NCBI GenBank assembly: GCA_037447655.1
Contig: JBBHKE010000402.1
Span: 27,524 to 91,523 of the forward strand
Origin: Zygnema cylindricum
Lineage: Eukaryota > Streptophyta > Zygnematophyceae > Zygnematales > Zygnemataceae
Length of the DNA: 64,000 bases
Reading direction: 5' to 3'
In this document: one piece after another, positions 10,301 to 20,635 of the stretch
Numbering within the stretch: the stretch's first letter is position 1
How the letters are laid out: every line of letters starts with the position of its first letter
Program-made: the position numbers and the translations under genes
Notes under the pieces: generated by a model
What the model was told of the DNA's origin: nothing
Databases searched by the model: none
What the model saw: the letters and a program-made list of their open reading frames with translations, nothing else

Positions 10301-12067
10301 GTATTTCGACAAGGATGGTTTATCAGAAAACCAAAAATTCGACAACTTGCAAAAACATCGGCTTTTTCTTCAGAGACAAACAAAAACGAGGATGAAGTCG
10401 TTACTTTTTCCGAACCATCTGACAAGGAATTGTTTGCGCTGAACAACACAATTGAAGGAAATAGGGACTTTGGATGGATCATGGATACCGAAGCGTCTCA
10501 ACATATGTGCTGGAACAAAGCATATTTTGATAATCTTCAACCAATATCTCCGAAGAAAATTTATTATGCGGACGGACAGTTTGTCATATCTAACGCTAAA
10601 GGAACGGCAACACTCAAAGTTCTCATTGACGGTAAACAAGTTGAAAGAACACTCAACGATGTTCTTTATGATCCTGACTTCAAGAAAAACCTCTTCTCCA
10701 CTTCGCTTGTTGAAAGCAAAAGCTTTGAAGTGCTGCTGAAAAATGGAAAGCAAGTAGTCAGTAAACAAGGTAGAGTAGCACTTGTAGGAACCCGAGGTCC
10801 AAATCTGATGTATAGGCTTGATATTGCCAATATTAATGAAAAAGATTTGTTGTATTCAGCTGTCCTGTTTAACAATGACTTATGGCATAAAAGACTTGGT
10901 CATGTCCACTATGAAAGTCTTGACAGAATGGTTAAAGAAGGTATAATTACAGGAGTCAAAATCAATAGCAAAGAAGAACATTTTTGTGATGGATATGCTC
11001 TCGGAAAGATTCATAAAAATCCTTTTCCTTCCGAAAGCAGCTATAGAGCAGCTAGAGTGTTAGAAGTAATTCACTCTGATGTTTGGGGACCAGCTCAAAT
11101 ACCATCACCTGGTGGATTTCGATTCATGGTGACCTTTACAGATGACTATTATAGGTTCACAAAAATATATTTTATAAAAGAGAAAAGTGAGGTGCTCTCT
11201 CATTTCAAAGAATTCAAGATATGGAGCGAGAAAATTCACGGGGTTCCTATCTTAACGTTGAGATCAGATAATGGCGGGGAGTACTCATCACGGGATTTCA
11301 TCAACTATCTTAAAGAAAACGGAATTTCTCGTCATTTAACGGTACCATATTCTCCAGAACAGAATGGTGTAGCTGAGAGAGTTAACAGAACACTATCAGA
11401 TAGTGCTAGATCAATGCTGGCAGACAAAAATATAAATGCGAAATTCTGGGCTGAAGCCTTCAATTGTGCGGCATACATTAAAAATAGAATAGAATCTAGA
11501 GCCATTAAAGGGAAGACGCCGTATGAATTATGGACAGGAACCAAACCAGAAGTTAGTCACTTTAGAGTATTTGGAAGCAATGTTGTCATGTTAGATAATT
11601 CTCCACATAAATGGAAAATGGAGCCAAAAGGTGTAGCAGGAATTTTACTAGGCTACGATGATCAATCAAAAGGATATAGAGTATACGTACATGATAAAAA
11701 GAAAATTTTTGTCACTAGGACTATTAGAATTAAAGATGAAGAGAAGTCAGTTGATGTCTTTCAAATGACCGCAGAGAAAAAGGCTGAGAAAATTGCCGAA
11801 TATGTTATTTTGGAACACAAACCGTGGCCGACCTTAAGTATAAGCGAAACACCGAACACAAATAGCGATGAGAATGTCTCATCGCGGAACCAGCGACGAG
11901 ATGGAGTTGTCGCAGACCCTTCGAGAGGAGGAGCTGGAGACGTCAACAAACCACGGGACCAAACTGACCCGACTTCGAACCAACGACGAATTGATCAAAT
12001 TGTTGAACAAGGAATCGGCGGAAATACGCAAATTAGCGACGAAACGACGTCGTTGCTGAACGAGTGA
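10301..12067 (+). pseudogene. Protease and integrase of element C
   Basis: The longest open stretch of the window (10226-12067, 613 codons, continuing the gag frame). Protease: W-I-M-D-T-E-A-S-Q-H-M at about 10476-10508, where the usual D-S/T-G is D-T-E. Pre-integrase segment: L-W-H-K-R-L-G-H-V-H, with the usual C-x-x-C damaged to C-D-G-Y. Integrase core: H-S-D-V-W-G-P, R-S-D-N-G-G-E-Y and N-G-V-A-E-R-V-N-R give all three catalytic acidic residues (D, D, E). The G-Y-D-D-Q-S-K-G-Y-R block ends the C-terminal part, then comes a charged linker. TGA at 12065 interrupts the frame, which continues beyond. The integrase could have been active before that stop. Confidence 0.85.
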
Positions 12068-12868
12068 CGAGAACATCTCGTCGCTAACTTACCGAACCAA
12101 AACACGAATGGTCAGACAGTCTCACAAAAACGCAATGTAAGGCTTCCGTCAATTTCAGCCTCAGAATTTCCGGGGGGAAGAAGGACAAGTAGTCGACAAA
12201 ATGCAAGTGCAAACCATTATGCATTCAATACAAATTCCGAGGAGCCTCTCACCATTCAGCAAGCGTTCTCTACACCGGAAAAAGAACATTGGATAGCAGC
12301 AGCAAATGACGAAATGAAATCAGATTGGGAGGCAGCAAAACGAGTGCTAAGATATTTGGCAGGGACTCGAGAGTTCAAGCTAACTTTAGGTGGAGACGAA
12401 GTAAAACTTCAAACGTGGAGTGATGCCAGTTACGGTGAAATGCCGAGCAGACGATCGACAACAGGATATGTTTTACAAGTAGGAAACGGAACGTGCTGCT
12501 AGAGCAGCAAGCTTCAGAAGATCACTGCCCAATCAACCATGGAGGCAGAATACATGGTTGCATGCTCAGCCATCAAGGAATTGCTATGGGTTAAATCTTT
12601 GCTTCAGGAGCTTGGGTTCATGCAAATTGGTGTGCAAACTTTGTGGTGTGACAATCAAGCTGCCATTGCCATTGCATCTAATCCAGCACATCATTTCAAG
12701 AGCAAGCATATGGATATCAAACTTCATTTTGTTCGAGAAAAAGTCTTTGCCAAAATTGTGAAACTTTGTTATTTACCGGATGAGAAAATGGTGGCTGACA
12801 TGTTGACAAAGGCCTTACCTGCTCCTAAGTTACAGTTTTGTAGAGATGCTTGTGGGTTAAGTGGTTGA
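12068..12868 (+). pseudogene. Linker fused to RNase H of element C, reverse transcriptase missing
   Basis: The gag-pol frame continues after the TGA. It reads through the normal start of the RT module (W-I-A-A-A-N-D-E-M-K-S) and passes directly into the RNase H module (D-W-E-A-A-K-R-V-L-R-Y-L) near 12327 with no frame change. The palm and fingers, including the Y-x-D-D motif, are absent, a deletion of roughly a kilobase compared with J. RNase H then follows normally with S-D-A-S-Y, S-T-M-E-A-E-Y and K-H-M-D-I-K-L. TAG at 12500 replaces the Trp codon seen in J. The frame ends at 12868. Confidence 0.85.
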
Positions 12869-12876
12869 AAGAGTCT

Positions 12877-12891
12877 AAAGCTTTAGGGGAG
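12877..12891 (+). other. Polypurine tract of element C
   Basis: AAAGCTTTAGGGGAG precedes the LTR start TGTTGG. Its last seven bases are the usual purine-rich priming block. Confidence 0.6.
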
Positions 12892-13749
12892 TGTTGGTTT
12901 ATAAAAGCTTTAGTCCTCTCTATATTATGTGAGAGGAAAATACAAGACTTAGAAACATTTTAAGAGTTGTTTTAAAATACGTGTCAGAATTAGTGTAATT
13001 TGACAATATAAACTATATTAAACTAATGAGATCACATCGGACGGTTCATAAGACAAGAAAGATCCCGAAATGGTGCACACTACTTAATTATGACATACCG
13101 TCCGATGGATAAGATCAGACCGACAAATACTTACCAGAATCTGAAAGTGGACCACAGTGAGGCGGTGGATCTCGTCACTTATAAAAGTCTGAATGTCGGC
13201 TATAACCTTATGGAAACGGGAATTTGTCTCCACGTTCATTTATATTAGTGTGTACAGTTAGTGAAAGTCAGACGTAGACAATTAAGGGTTGTCCTTTTGT
13301 ATAAAACAAGTAGACGTACCGTTGACTAAATTAACATACATCAGGTACATAGTCAGATTACTTTAGAGTACGGTTAGAAAGTACCGTAGGACTCTTTACA
13401 GTACTGTGATTGGCTAGGTAAGTAGTAGTATAATTTATTAAGTATAAATTCTACGACTTAGTATTTTTATGTATTCCTTTTTATGAGGTTTCAAAGAGCA
13501 CATATGTGCAATTTAAGGGATATTCTCTGGGGTGTATCTCTTGGGTTAATTGGGCGTTTTGCTTGAAACTTTGTGAGTTGTCAGCACACGCGGTAAACTG
13601 TATTCTCATATAGTTTGGGACCATTTGGTTATATTGACTGCTTTGTGCAGTGGATCAAAAATAGTATCTTGAGTGCTTCCTATCTTTGGTTCTATGATGG
13701 CTACTACTTCAGCAACTGCTGGTGCTGCGCCGGCTATCATAGAACAACA
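12892..13749 (+). repeat. 3' LTR of element C
   Basis: Starts TGTTGGTTTATAAAAG and ends GAACAACA at 13749. B LTR sequence resumes immediately after. Confidence 0.9.
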
Positions 13750-14872
13750 GAATGGAGGTTTGAATGTATTTGCGGATTGGGGGAGTAGTTGTACAATTAG
13801 AATTAAAGCGACGTGAAGGACTATTTGAGTGGTGCGTAATGCGTTTAGAAATAGAGAGCAGATCGCGAAGCGATCCGATTTGAAATATTTGAAATGTTGA
13901 AAAAGTATGTCGCTCATACGAAACATAATACGACATGCGCATTTATGAAAAATGATGCTGTTGGTACGGAGCATCTTATTTGGCAAGTGGATGTGACTTT
14001 GCTTCATAACGTCGTGGGAAATTTGACGACTTGCGTGGATTTCGTTTGGATTTTTGTGACCACTCGGCGCGACATGAATGGTGTAGAATAAAGGCGACAA
14101 ACGGTGGAAAAATGCTACCACAATTGTTCAAGTAGCGGCGACGCAAAATCTTGTGAATCACAAAATGTTTATTTTTGGACGCCCTAGATTCTTGAAAGAA
14201 ATTCAAGGAATCTTGTTGAGCGACGCAGCATGACTCAGCATACAATATTGTGAGATTGTGTGTACTTGTAAATATTTGAAACAACAATGGTTTGTCTTTT
14301 TGTTAATTGGTTATCAGTGTAGATTTACTCATTTTGACATACCTCATTATTCGGGTATATTAACATTTATAGAGGTAACTGGTAGATTTCATACGGCTAG
14401 TATGCCTATGTACATTTAGTAGTAAGCTCTAGTGTATATTTCTACGACTTAATTTTTTTTGTCTCAAGGAAATTTTTGTACCAAAATATGTTTATGGTCA
14501 TTTTTGGTAATTTTATCTAGGGATTGCTCTCAAATCTGTGAGCAGTATTATTTGAAATTTTGCGCGTGTGTTTCTCCCTATATTTTTAAAAAATTCAAAT
14601 ATTTTTAGGCCTATTGTGTGTAAAATCTGTGTTTTACTTCATTGTGAATTAAGTTTGATTTATTAAGGTTATAGTATGCTGTTTTTATGTTTGGTATTTT
14701 TATATGAAAATTTGTTAGAATACTTAATGACCTAGAAACAATTGATTTATGTAGTTTCAGCCTATTTTGTTATTTCTGTAAAATTATCAGAGGGTAAAAA
14801 ATAGGTTGTTTTTGAGGTAGTCTGTGGTGCTTACAAAGGTAAATCCATGGCTAAAAATTGCTATGGACAACA
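13750..14872 (+). repeat. 3' LTR of element B, part 2
   Basis: Continues the B LTR after the insertion of C and aligns with 5798-6948. It ends TATGGACAACA, matching the 5' LTR end of B, after which minus-strand sequence of A resumes. Confidence 0.8.
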
Positions 14873-15910
14873 GATTCCTCCTCACGTACCTGTGTCCAAA
14901 GAGCATTTTCCTTTCCTTTTGGAGGTTCAGAGATTGGCCTATTCTTTAACCAAAGTTCGGTTAGCTTAGAGCACTTCGCTATATAGTGCCTCGGTATTTT
15001 ACACAAATGACTCAGCCCATTGAGAGCCCTTCGTCTAGACTCATCTAACTGATTTTTTTGCCACCCCCCTCTCTATTTTCCAAACGGTTTTCTGGGATCC
15101 TTGTTCCTCCAATAAGTCTCGGTAGCCAAGGCTTGCCCACTCTTTCCGCCCCTGCGGATCTCTATTGTATTCTCTCAAACGAGAATCATCTTCACCACAA
15201 AATTCCATATCCACATAGAGTCTGGAAAGTCTTGCACACAGTTGACTATATTCTCGAAAACATCAAGTAACTTCATAAGCAAACAATTGACCTTCATTTT
15301 TTATTAGTTTTTACCTGTCCAACACTCTCTAACTCCATGAAAAGTGTTGCGAGCTCATTACAAAAATCCAACATTTTCCCCTTTTGTATACATACGCATC
15401 TATTTTTTGATTTGCCGATTGGTGTTGCTGAATCGTACCACTTCAATACATCTCTATGAGAGCCACCCATAGATCGGATGCCCTTTCTACTTGCAAATGA
15501 GGAGATGCAAATCATTGAGTAAGATGGCGGAGGATGAAGTGCTTTGCGGCCATATTGTTATGATTCCAGGTATCAATATCATTATTCTTTTTCCTTGGAA
15601 TAGGCGACAATAATGCTTAACCGATTACTATAGGTGTGATAGTCTCCTTCTCTTTTCCTTTGTCCACCATCTCACCTTCCTATCTCTCCTCCGTTAGAGA
15701 TGGATCAACATCTTTGGTGAATCTACTTCCTCCAAACACTAAAAGGATGACTAAACCAGATGGGCGCCTCACGCGTCCACTAACTATTCCCCAAAACCTT
15801 TTCTCACATAGAGCTCCTCTCATCATACTCTCCAACTATATAAAGCTGGTTCCATTAAAGATGGGCACCCTAGAGGGTAGACCCATAACTTGCAACTCTA
15901 AGACCTCCAT
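14873..15910 (-). pseudogene. gag of element A
   Basis: Minus strand. The frame opens at ATG 15910 inside the LTR and reads E-L-Q-V-M-G-L-P-S-R-V-P-I-F-N-G, the family gag start. Further on, Q-K-G-K-M-L-D-F-C-N-E-L-A-T-L-F-M-E-L (15515-15294 region) matches the F gag segment K-G-G-S-M-I-E-F-Y-N-D-I-A-E-L. Towards 14873 a poor P-P-K-G-K segment marks the start of the CCHC region, where B was inserted. Several frameshifts and stops make it non-functional. Confidence 0.7.
15876..15890 (-). other. Primer binding site of element A (mutated)
   Basis: On the minus strand AGTTATGGGTCTACC follows the LTR end. It is the family primer site with G to A and C to T type changes. Confidence 0.6.
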
Positions 15911-16922
15911 ACGCCCTCATAGTGGGCAGCTCACACGAGGCCCCTAGGATAACACTAACCCCTTGTGGTTTCAACAAGAATAAATGTCACCCTCGCAGAC
16001 AATAACTCTGACCATCTTCATTGTGCTGAAGACATGACTTCCCTAGGTCGATAGCAAAAATAATGGCTTAATTTTCTCCCATGAGCAATAAGTTATGAAG
16101 GGTCAAAGTTGACCTTTTGTATAGAAGCACTCTAAGAGAGAGGCTACCTACCTAAGATTTTACTAAGTCCTAAACCCCTCTCTAAGCCCTTCACTACTAG
16201 AGTACAACACGAATAAAATCAGCGTATCGTTCAAAAAGGTACTGGTTTTGGAGTCTTTCTTTACGGCTATTATACGGCATGGCCAAAGAGTTATCATCTG
16301 TGAAATCTTTAATCGTTCTAAGATTCTCCAGAGATGCGCAAGAAAATAAGATGTCGCCACTTGTCCTTTGGAGTGGCGATGACCAAAAACCGCCAAAACA
16401 CCCACTCTCGATATCGCCTTCTATCGTGGCCGTGCGATCAAAACCTACTTTTAATTCTAGCTGTTGAAACAAATGTGTGATATATTTGTTTCGTGCGATA
16501 CCCTAATCCATACTATACACTATGTGTTATGAATTCGCTCATTCCATTAAATGAATTTCTCAACCCTTTTATGTTTAAATAATTTTCACACCCTATATAT
16601 GTTAGCACTGGTCTTATACTATAGGACAAAGTTAACAGTTACTTTGATAGATCGTAGACTATAGGAAAAAGCTAACAACTACTTTGACAAACGACAGGTA
16701 CCACGATCAAATCCGGGGTTTGTTAACCATTTCGTAAATCTATCAAGATTGTGGTGCATGTCTCTCTAAACAGCTTAGGTAGCCATGGCTCTAGATGCCT
16801 CTCTAGCCTTTAGTGAATACAACAAGTGTGGGGGTTGGAGAGAGGAGTTAGAGACACACTGCCTATGCTGCTTTTTTGCTTTTATGTCACAATCTCAACC
16901 TATAAAATATCCAAATAAAACA
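15891..16922 (-). repeat. 5' LTR of element A
   Basis: On the minus strand it starts TGTTTTATTTGGATATTTTA at 16922 and ends GAGTTGCA at 15891, about 1.03 kb. Landmarks shared with LTRs I, E, F, K1 and K2 include a purine-rich GTTGGAGAGAGGAG block near 16833-16850 and a CTAAGTCCTAAACCCCTCTC block near 16164. Confidence 0.8.
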
Positions 16923-18060
16923 CTATTTTCTTTAGTGTGGAAGTGATATGATGCTTTGGCAAAAGAGGTTACGGCATGTGCATCTATATAGATTAAAGAA
17001 AATGAAGAAAAATCGAATAGTGGAAGGAATTACTCTTGGGGATGATGAGCCCTCAGATGATTGTAGTGGATGTGCCCAACGGAAGATTCATAGACTTCCA
17101 TTTCCAAAGGCATCCACATTTATATGAAAGAAAGTATTGGATATAATTCATACTAATGTTAGGGAACTGCTAGGTATGGTTCACTTGGGGGGAAAAGATG
17201 GATCTAACCATCACAGATGATTAGTCTAGATACATTAAGGTATAATTTCTCAAACATAAGACAGATGTATTAAGTTGTTTTAAAGATTATAAATTATGGA
17301 GTGAAAAAATACATGAAACCCCAATAAAAGAGATAAGAAGTGATAATGGGAAAGAATACACCTTAAGGGAATTTGAAGAATTTCTTAAAGAAGAAGGAAT
17401 TCATCATGAAAAAACTATTCTTTATAATCATGAACAAAACAGAGTAGTACAAAGAGTGAATAGAACTCTAGGCGATATGTCTAGAAGAATGCTAACTGAT
17501 AAGAGGAAAGGATTGCAATTTTGGGCCGAGTCTATGAGCTACGCTAACTTCATCAAAAATAGAGTCATAACCTCAGCAAATAAGGAAGAAACTCCCTATG
17601 AGAGGTGGACAGGAAGAAAACCAAAATTTGTCTAGCTTAGAGTGTTCGAAAGTCAAGTCTACGGTTTAGATATCGATAAGACAAAATGGAAATAAGAAGG
17701 AAGAGGGAAACCGGGATATCTTGTAGATAATGATGAGAGCACAAAAGGATACCGAGTTTATAATTTGAAAAGAGAGGTATAATTTTGGTAAAACACATAG
17801 TGGTGATAAATGATGGAAAGTCCATTAATCCATTCAAACATAATAAGAAAGTCAAAATAAAATTTAGACCGGATCAACTTTTTGACGTTGACTTTGAAAA
17901 TGAAGAGAAGGAAGATAAAGGAAAGGAAAAATCTGCACGTTTACCGAAGGAGACAGAGGAAAGAACAACATCCGAGACAAAGCCCCAAATCGAAGTGAAA
18001 ACAAATCAGGCACTTGATAAGATACCAAAATTGGGAGATAGGGGTGCTGAAAACCTTTAG
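16923..18060 (+). pseudogene. Integrase and linker of element D, first copy
   Basis: Reads L-W-Q-K-R-L-R-H-V-H and C-S-G-C-A-Q-R-K (pre-integrase), then R-S-D-N-G-K-E-Y (catalytic block, N-G-K for N-G-G), E-Q-N-R-V-V-Q-R-V-N-R where the catalytic Glu has become Gln, and an acidic Lys/Glu-rich linker at 17785-18060 that ends in TAG. Frameshifts occur near 17170-17240 and 17690-17785. The first 619 bp expected from the repeat period lie beyond element A, outside this window. Confidence 0.7.
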
Positions 18061-19817
18061 ACACTATATGGAAGATTGTGTCAAACTTGCACATCTTAGA
18101 TTGAAAGATGGACAAGGAACCTCAAGGGATGGAGGAAAGAATAAGGCCTTCTTGACTAAAGTTGATGATGAGAAAAAGAGGAGGACGCGAATGAACAGGA
18201 AGAAGAGCTTGAGGAGCTTCTTCTCAATCCGAAAACCAATGAAAAGCATGTCGACGTTCCACGGAGACAAAAATGTGCTTTCGAAGGTAAGAGGGATCCA
18301 CCCGAGGATGGGTGGATCATAGACTCAGGAGCCTCAATGCATATGTGTAAGGATAAGAGGTGGTTTACTAAATTGAGGAAGATCCTAACAGTTGAGATAG
18401 AATACGGAGATGGTAGAGTAGAAACCACTAGTGTTGTCAGATCTGTTGACCTAATTGTTATACTTGATGGAAAAACCTCAATTGTAAAGCTCTCAGATGT
18501 TCTTTACATTCCACAGCTTAGCAAAATCCTAGTCTTTACAACTGTCCTCGATGAAAAAAAGTTTGAAACAAGAACTAACAAAGGAATTTTCATAACCAGT
18601 TTTGATAATGACGTCTATTTCATAGCTGAGAATGGTAGTGAGGAAATCTTTAGAACTGTACTCTGTAATAAAAAGAGTGTTTTTTACTCGTGTGCAAGTG
18701 ATATGACGCTTTGGCACAAAAGGTTGGGATATGTGCATCTAGATAGATTAAAAAAAATGAAGAAAAATAGATTAGTGGATGGTATTACCATTGAGGACGA
18801 TGAGACCTCCTATAAATGCAGTGGATGTGCCCAAGGGAAGATTCAAAGACTTCCATTCCCAAAGGCAACCACTTTTAGGAGAGAGAAAGTATTCGATTTA
18901 ATTCACACTGATGTTTGGGGACCTGTTTTGTATACTTCATATAGAGGGAAGAGATGGATGCTGACCATCACAGATGATTAGTCTAGATACACTAAGGTAT
19001 ACTTCCTCAGTTATAATTCAAAGGTATTAAGATGTTTCAAATAATACAAAGTATAGAGTGATAAAATACATGAAACCTCAATGAAAGAGATAAAAAGTGA
19101 TAATGGGAAAAAATACACCTTAAGGGAATTTGAAGAATTTCTTAAAGAAGATGGAATTCATCATGAAAAAACTATTCTTTATAATCATGAACAAAACGGA
19201 GTAGTAGAAAGAGTGAATAGAACTCTAGGCGATATGTCTAGAAGTATGCTAACTGATAAGAGGAAAGGATTGCAGTTTTGGGCCGAGTCTATGAGCTACG
19301 CTAACTTCATCAAAAATAGAGTCATAACTTCTGCAAATAAGAAAGAAACTCTCTATGAGAGGTGGACAGGAAAAAAACCAAAATTTGTCTAGCTTAGAGT
19401 GTTCGAAAGTCAAGTCTACGGTTTAGATACCGATAAAACAAAATGGAAATAAGAGGGAAGAGGGAAACCGGGATATCTTGTAGATAATGATGAGAGCACA
19501 AAAGGATACCGAGTTTATAATTTGAAAAGAGAGGTATAATTTTGGTAAAACACATAGTGGTGATAAATGATGGAAAGTCCATTAATCCATTCAAACATAA
19601 TAAGAAAGTCAAAATAAAATTTAGACCGGATCAACTTTTTGACGTTGACTTTGAAAATGAAGAGAAGGAAGATAAAGGAAAGGAAAAATCTGCACGTTTA
19701 CCGAAGGAGACAGAGGAAAGAACAACATCCGAGACAAAGCCCCAAATCGAAGTGAAAACAAATCAGGCACTTGATAAGATACCAAAATTGGGAGATAGGG
19801 GTGCTGAAAACCTTTAG
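18061..19817 (+). pseudogene. Protease, integrase and linker of element D, second copy
   Basis: Starts with the tail of a gag CCHC knuckle (H-Y-M-E-D-C, 18061 on), then a Lys-rich stretch and protease (M-H-M-C-K-D-K-R near 18337, E-Y-G-D-G-R-V-E, S-D-V-L-Y-I-P-Q-L-S-K). The 214-codon open stretch 18337-18981 runs to L-W-H-K-R-L-G-Y-V-H, C-S-G-C-A-Q-G-K and I-H-T-D-V-W-G-P. The integrase core continues at 19081 with K-S-D-N-G-K-K-Y and N-G-V-V-E-R-V-N-R (catalytic Glu present). The linker 19542-19817 translates identically to 17785-18060. Confidence 0.75.
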
Positions 19818-20635
19818 AAACAATATCCAAGGATGCCTTCTATACCGGCATCAGATTTTGAAAAGGGAAAAAGTAGCAAACGACTTCAAAAAAGACAAGT
19901 GAATATTCAACTTACAAAGATGTCTCACCCAGATGAACCTCAGACATACTTAGAGGCCATAAACACCCGATGAAGTAGCTAGTAGATAGTTGCCATAAAT
20001 GAGGAAATGGCTTCCATAATGGAAGCCAATACATGGGAGTTGGTAGATTGTCCACCCAACCGAAAACCGATTGGAAGTAAGTGGGTTTCGAAGCTTAAAC
20101 TAAACCTATATAATACCATTGAAAGATACAAGGCTAAGATGGTTACTAAAGGCTATACTCAAAAAGAAGGCATTAACTGTGAAGAAACCTTTGCACCTGT
20201 AGTCAGATTTCCTTCTCTTACAAATCCTCTTAAGTTTAGCCGCAGCATAGGATATGGAAATACACCTGATGGATATTAAAACCGCCTTCTTACAGCGAGA
20301 GTTGGAAGAAGAAATTTACATGAGACAAAGAAGAAATTTACATGAGACGACCAGAAGGATTTGTGGAAAGTGGGGAAGAAAGCAAGGTATGCAAACTAAT
20401 AAACTCACTTTATGGCCTTAAGCAAGCCTCGCGATAGTGGAATATAAAGCTGGACGATTTTTTGACCGGTTTAGGGTATATCATAATTAGTTCAGATCAC
20501 TCCATTAATTTATTTGAGGATGAGAACGATTGATACCTATTGCTATTTATTTAGATGATTTCTTAGTCTTAAGCAAGTCCGTAGATAAGATTAACAAACT
20601 AATACACGATCTTTGAAGCCAATTTGACACCCACT
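19818..20635 (+). pseudogene. Reverse transcriptase of element D, truncated
   Basis: Reads S-H-P-D-E-P-Q-T-Y-L-E-A, then the RT start M-A-S-I-M-E-A-N-T-W-E-L-V (20007), W-V-S-K-L-K-L-N, Y-K-A-K-M-V-T-K-G-Y-T-Q and E-E-T-F-A-P-V-V-R. A short duplication of the E-I-Y-M-R-Q codons sits near 20310-20345. The catalytic motif Y-L-D-D is at 20548-20559. Sequence stops matching RT at about 20635, where antisense element E begins, so the palm end and RNase H are lost. Confidence 0.75.

Larger units (their letters stand above)
8675..13749 (+). mobile_element. Element C: Ty1/copia element lacking reverse transcriptase, nested in LTR of B
   Basis: Complete element with 5' LTR 8675-9579, primer site 9580-9594, one continuous gag-pol frame 9527-12868 with five stops, purine tract 12877-12891 and 3' LTR 12892-13749. 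The LTRs differ by a few percent by eye, so it is one of the younger insertions. Protease, integrase and RNase H are present, but the RT segment between them is missing. It lies inside the 3' LTR of B, and a 19-bp stretch of B sequence occurs on both sides (8660-8678 and 13750-13768). Confidence 0.85.
5700..14872 (+). mobile_element. Element B: gag-only Ty1/copia element with long LTRs, nested in A
   Basis: The 5' LTR is 5700-6948, the primer site 6949-6963, a degenerate gag follows, the purine tract is at 8557-8564, and the 3' LTR is split in two (8565-8674 and 13750-14872) by element C. The internal region is only about 1.6 kb and shows no protease, integrase or RT, so B depended on another element for movement. 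Flanks AATTT (5695-5699) and GATTC (14873-14877) could be a target duplication decayed by two transitions. Confidence 0.75.
1..16922 (-). mobile_element. Ty1/copia element A, degenerate, with nested insertions
   Basis: Minus-strand copia element read from its 5' LTR on the right (15891-16922) to a 3' LTR on the left that the window edge cuts off. In sense order it holds primer site, gag, protease, integrase, reverse transcriptase and RNase H, then a polypurine tract directly before the left LTR. Element B (with C inside it) sits between gag and protease, and a MITE sits in the integrase. Many frameshifts and stops make it inactive. Its right end joins plus-strand copia element D, so A was inserted into D. 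Confidence 0.8.
16923..20635 (+). mobile_element. Ty1/copia fragment D with an internal tandem duplication
   Basis: Plus-strand copia pol without LTRs in view. The left end is where A inserted and the right end is cut at about 20635, where minus-strand element E begins. Order: pre-integrase, integrase and linker (16923-18060), then CCHC end, protease, integrase and linker again (18061-19817), then RT (19818-20635). The repeat period is 1757 bp. Confidence 0.75.

Noticed and set aside
10234-10768. Antisense frames over element C
   Set aside because: Shadows of the gag-pol frame, which carries clear motifs on the plus strand.
13606-14121. 171-codon antisense frame
   Set aside because: It crosses the junction of the C and B LTRs, so it cannot be an old gene.
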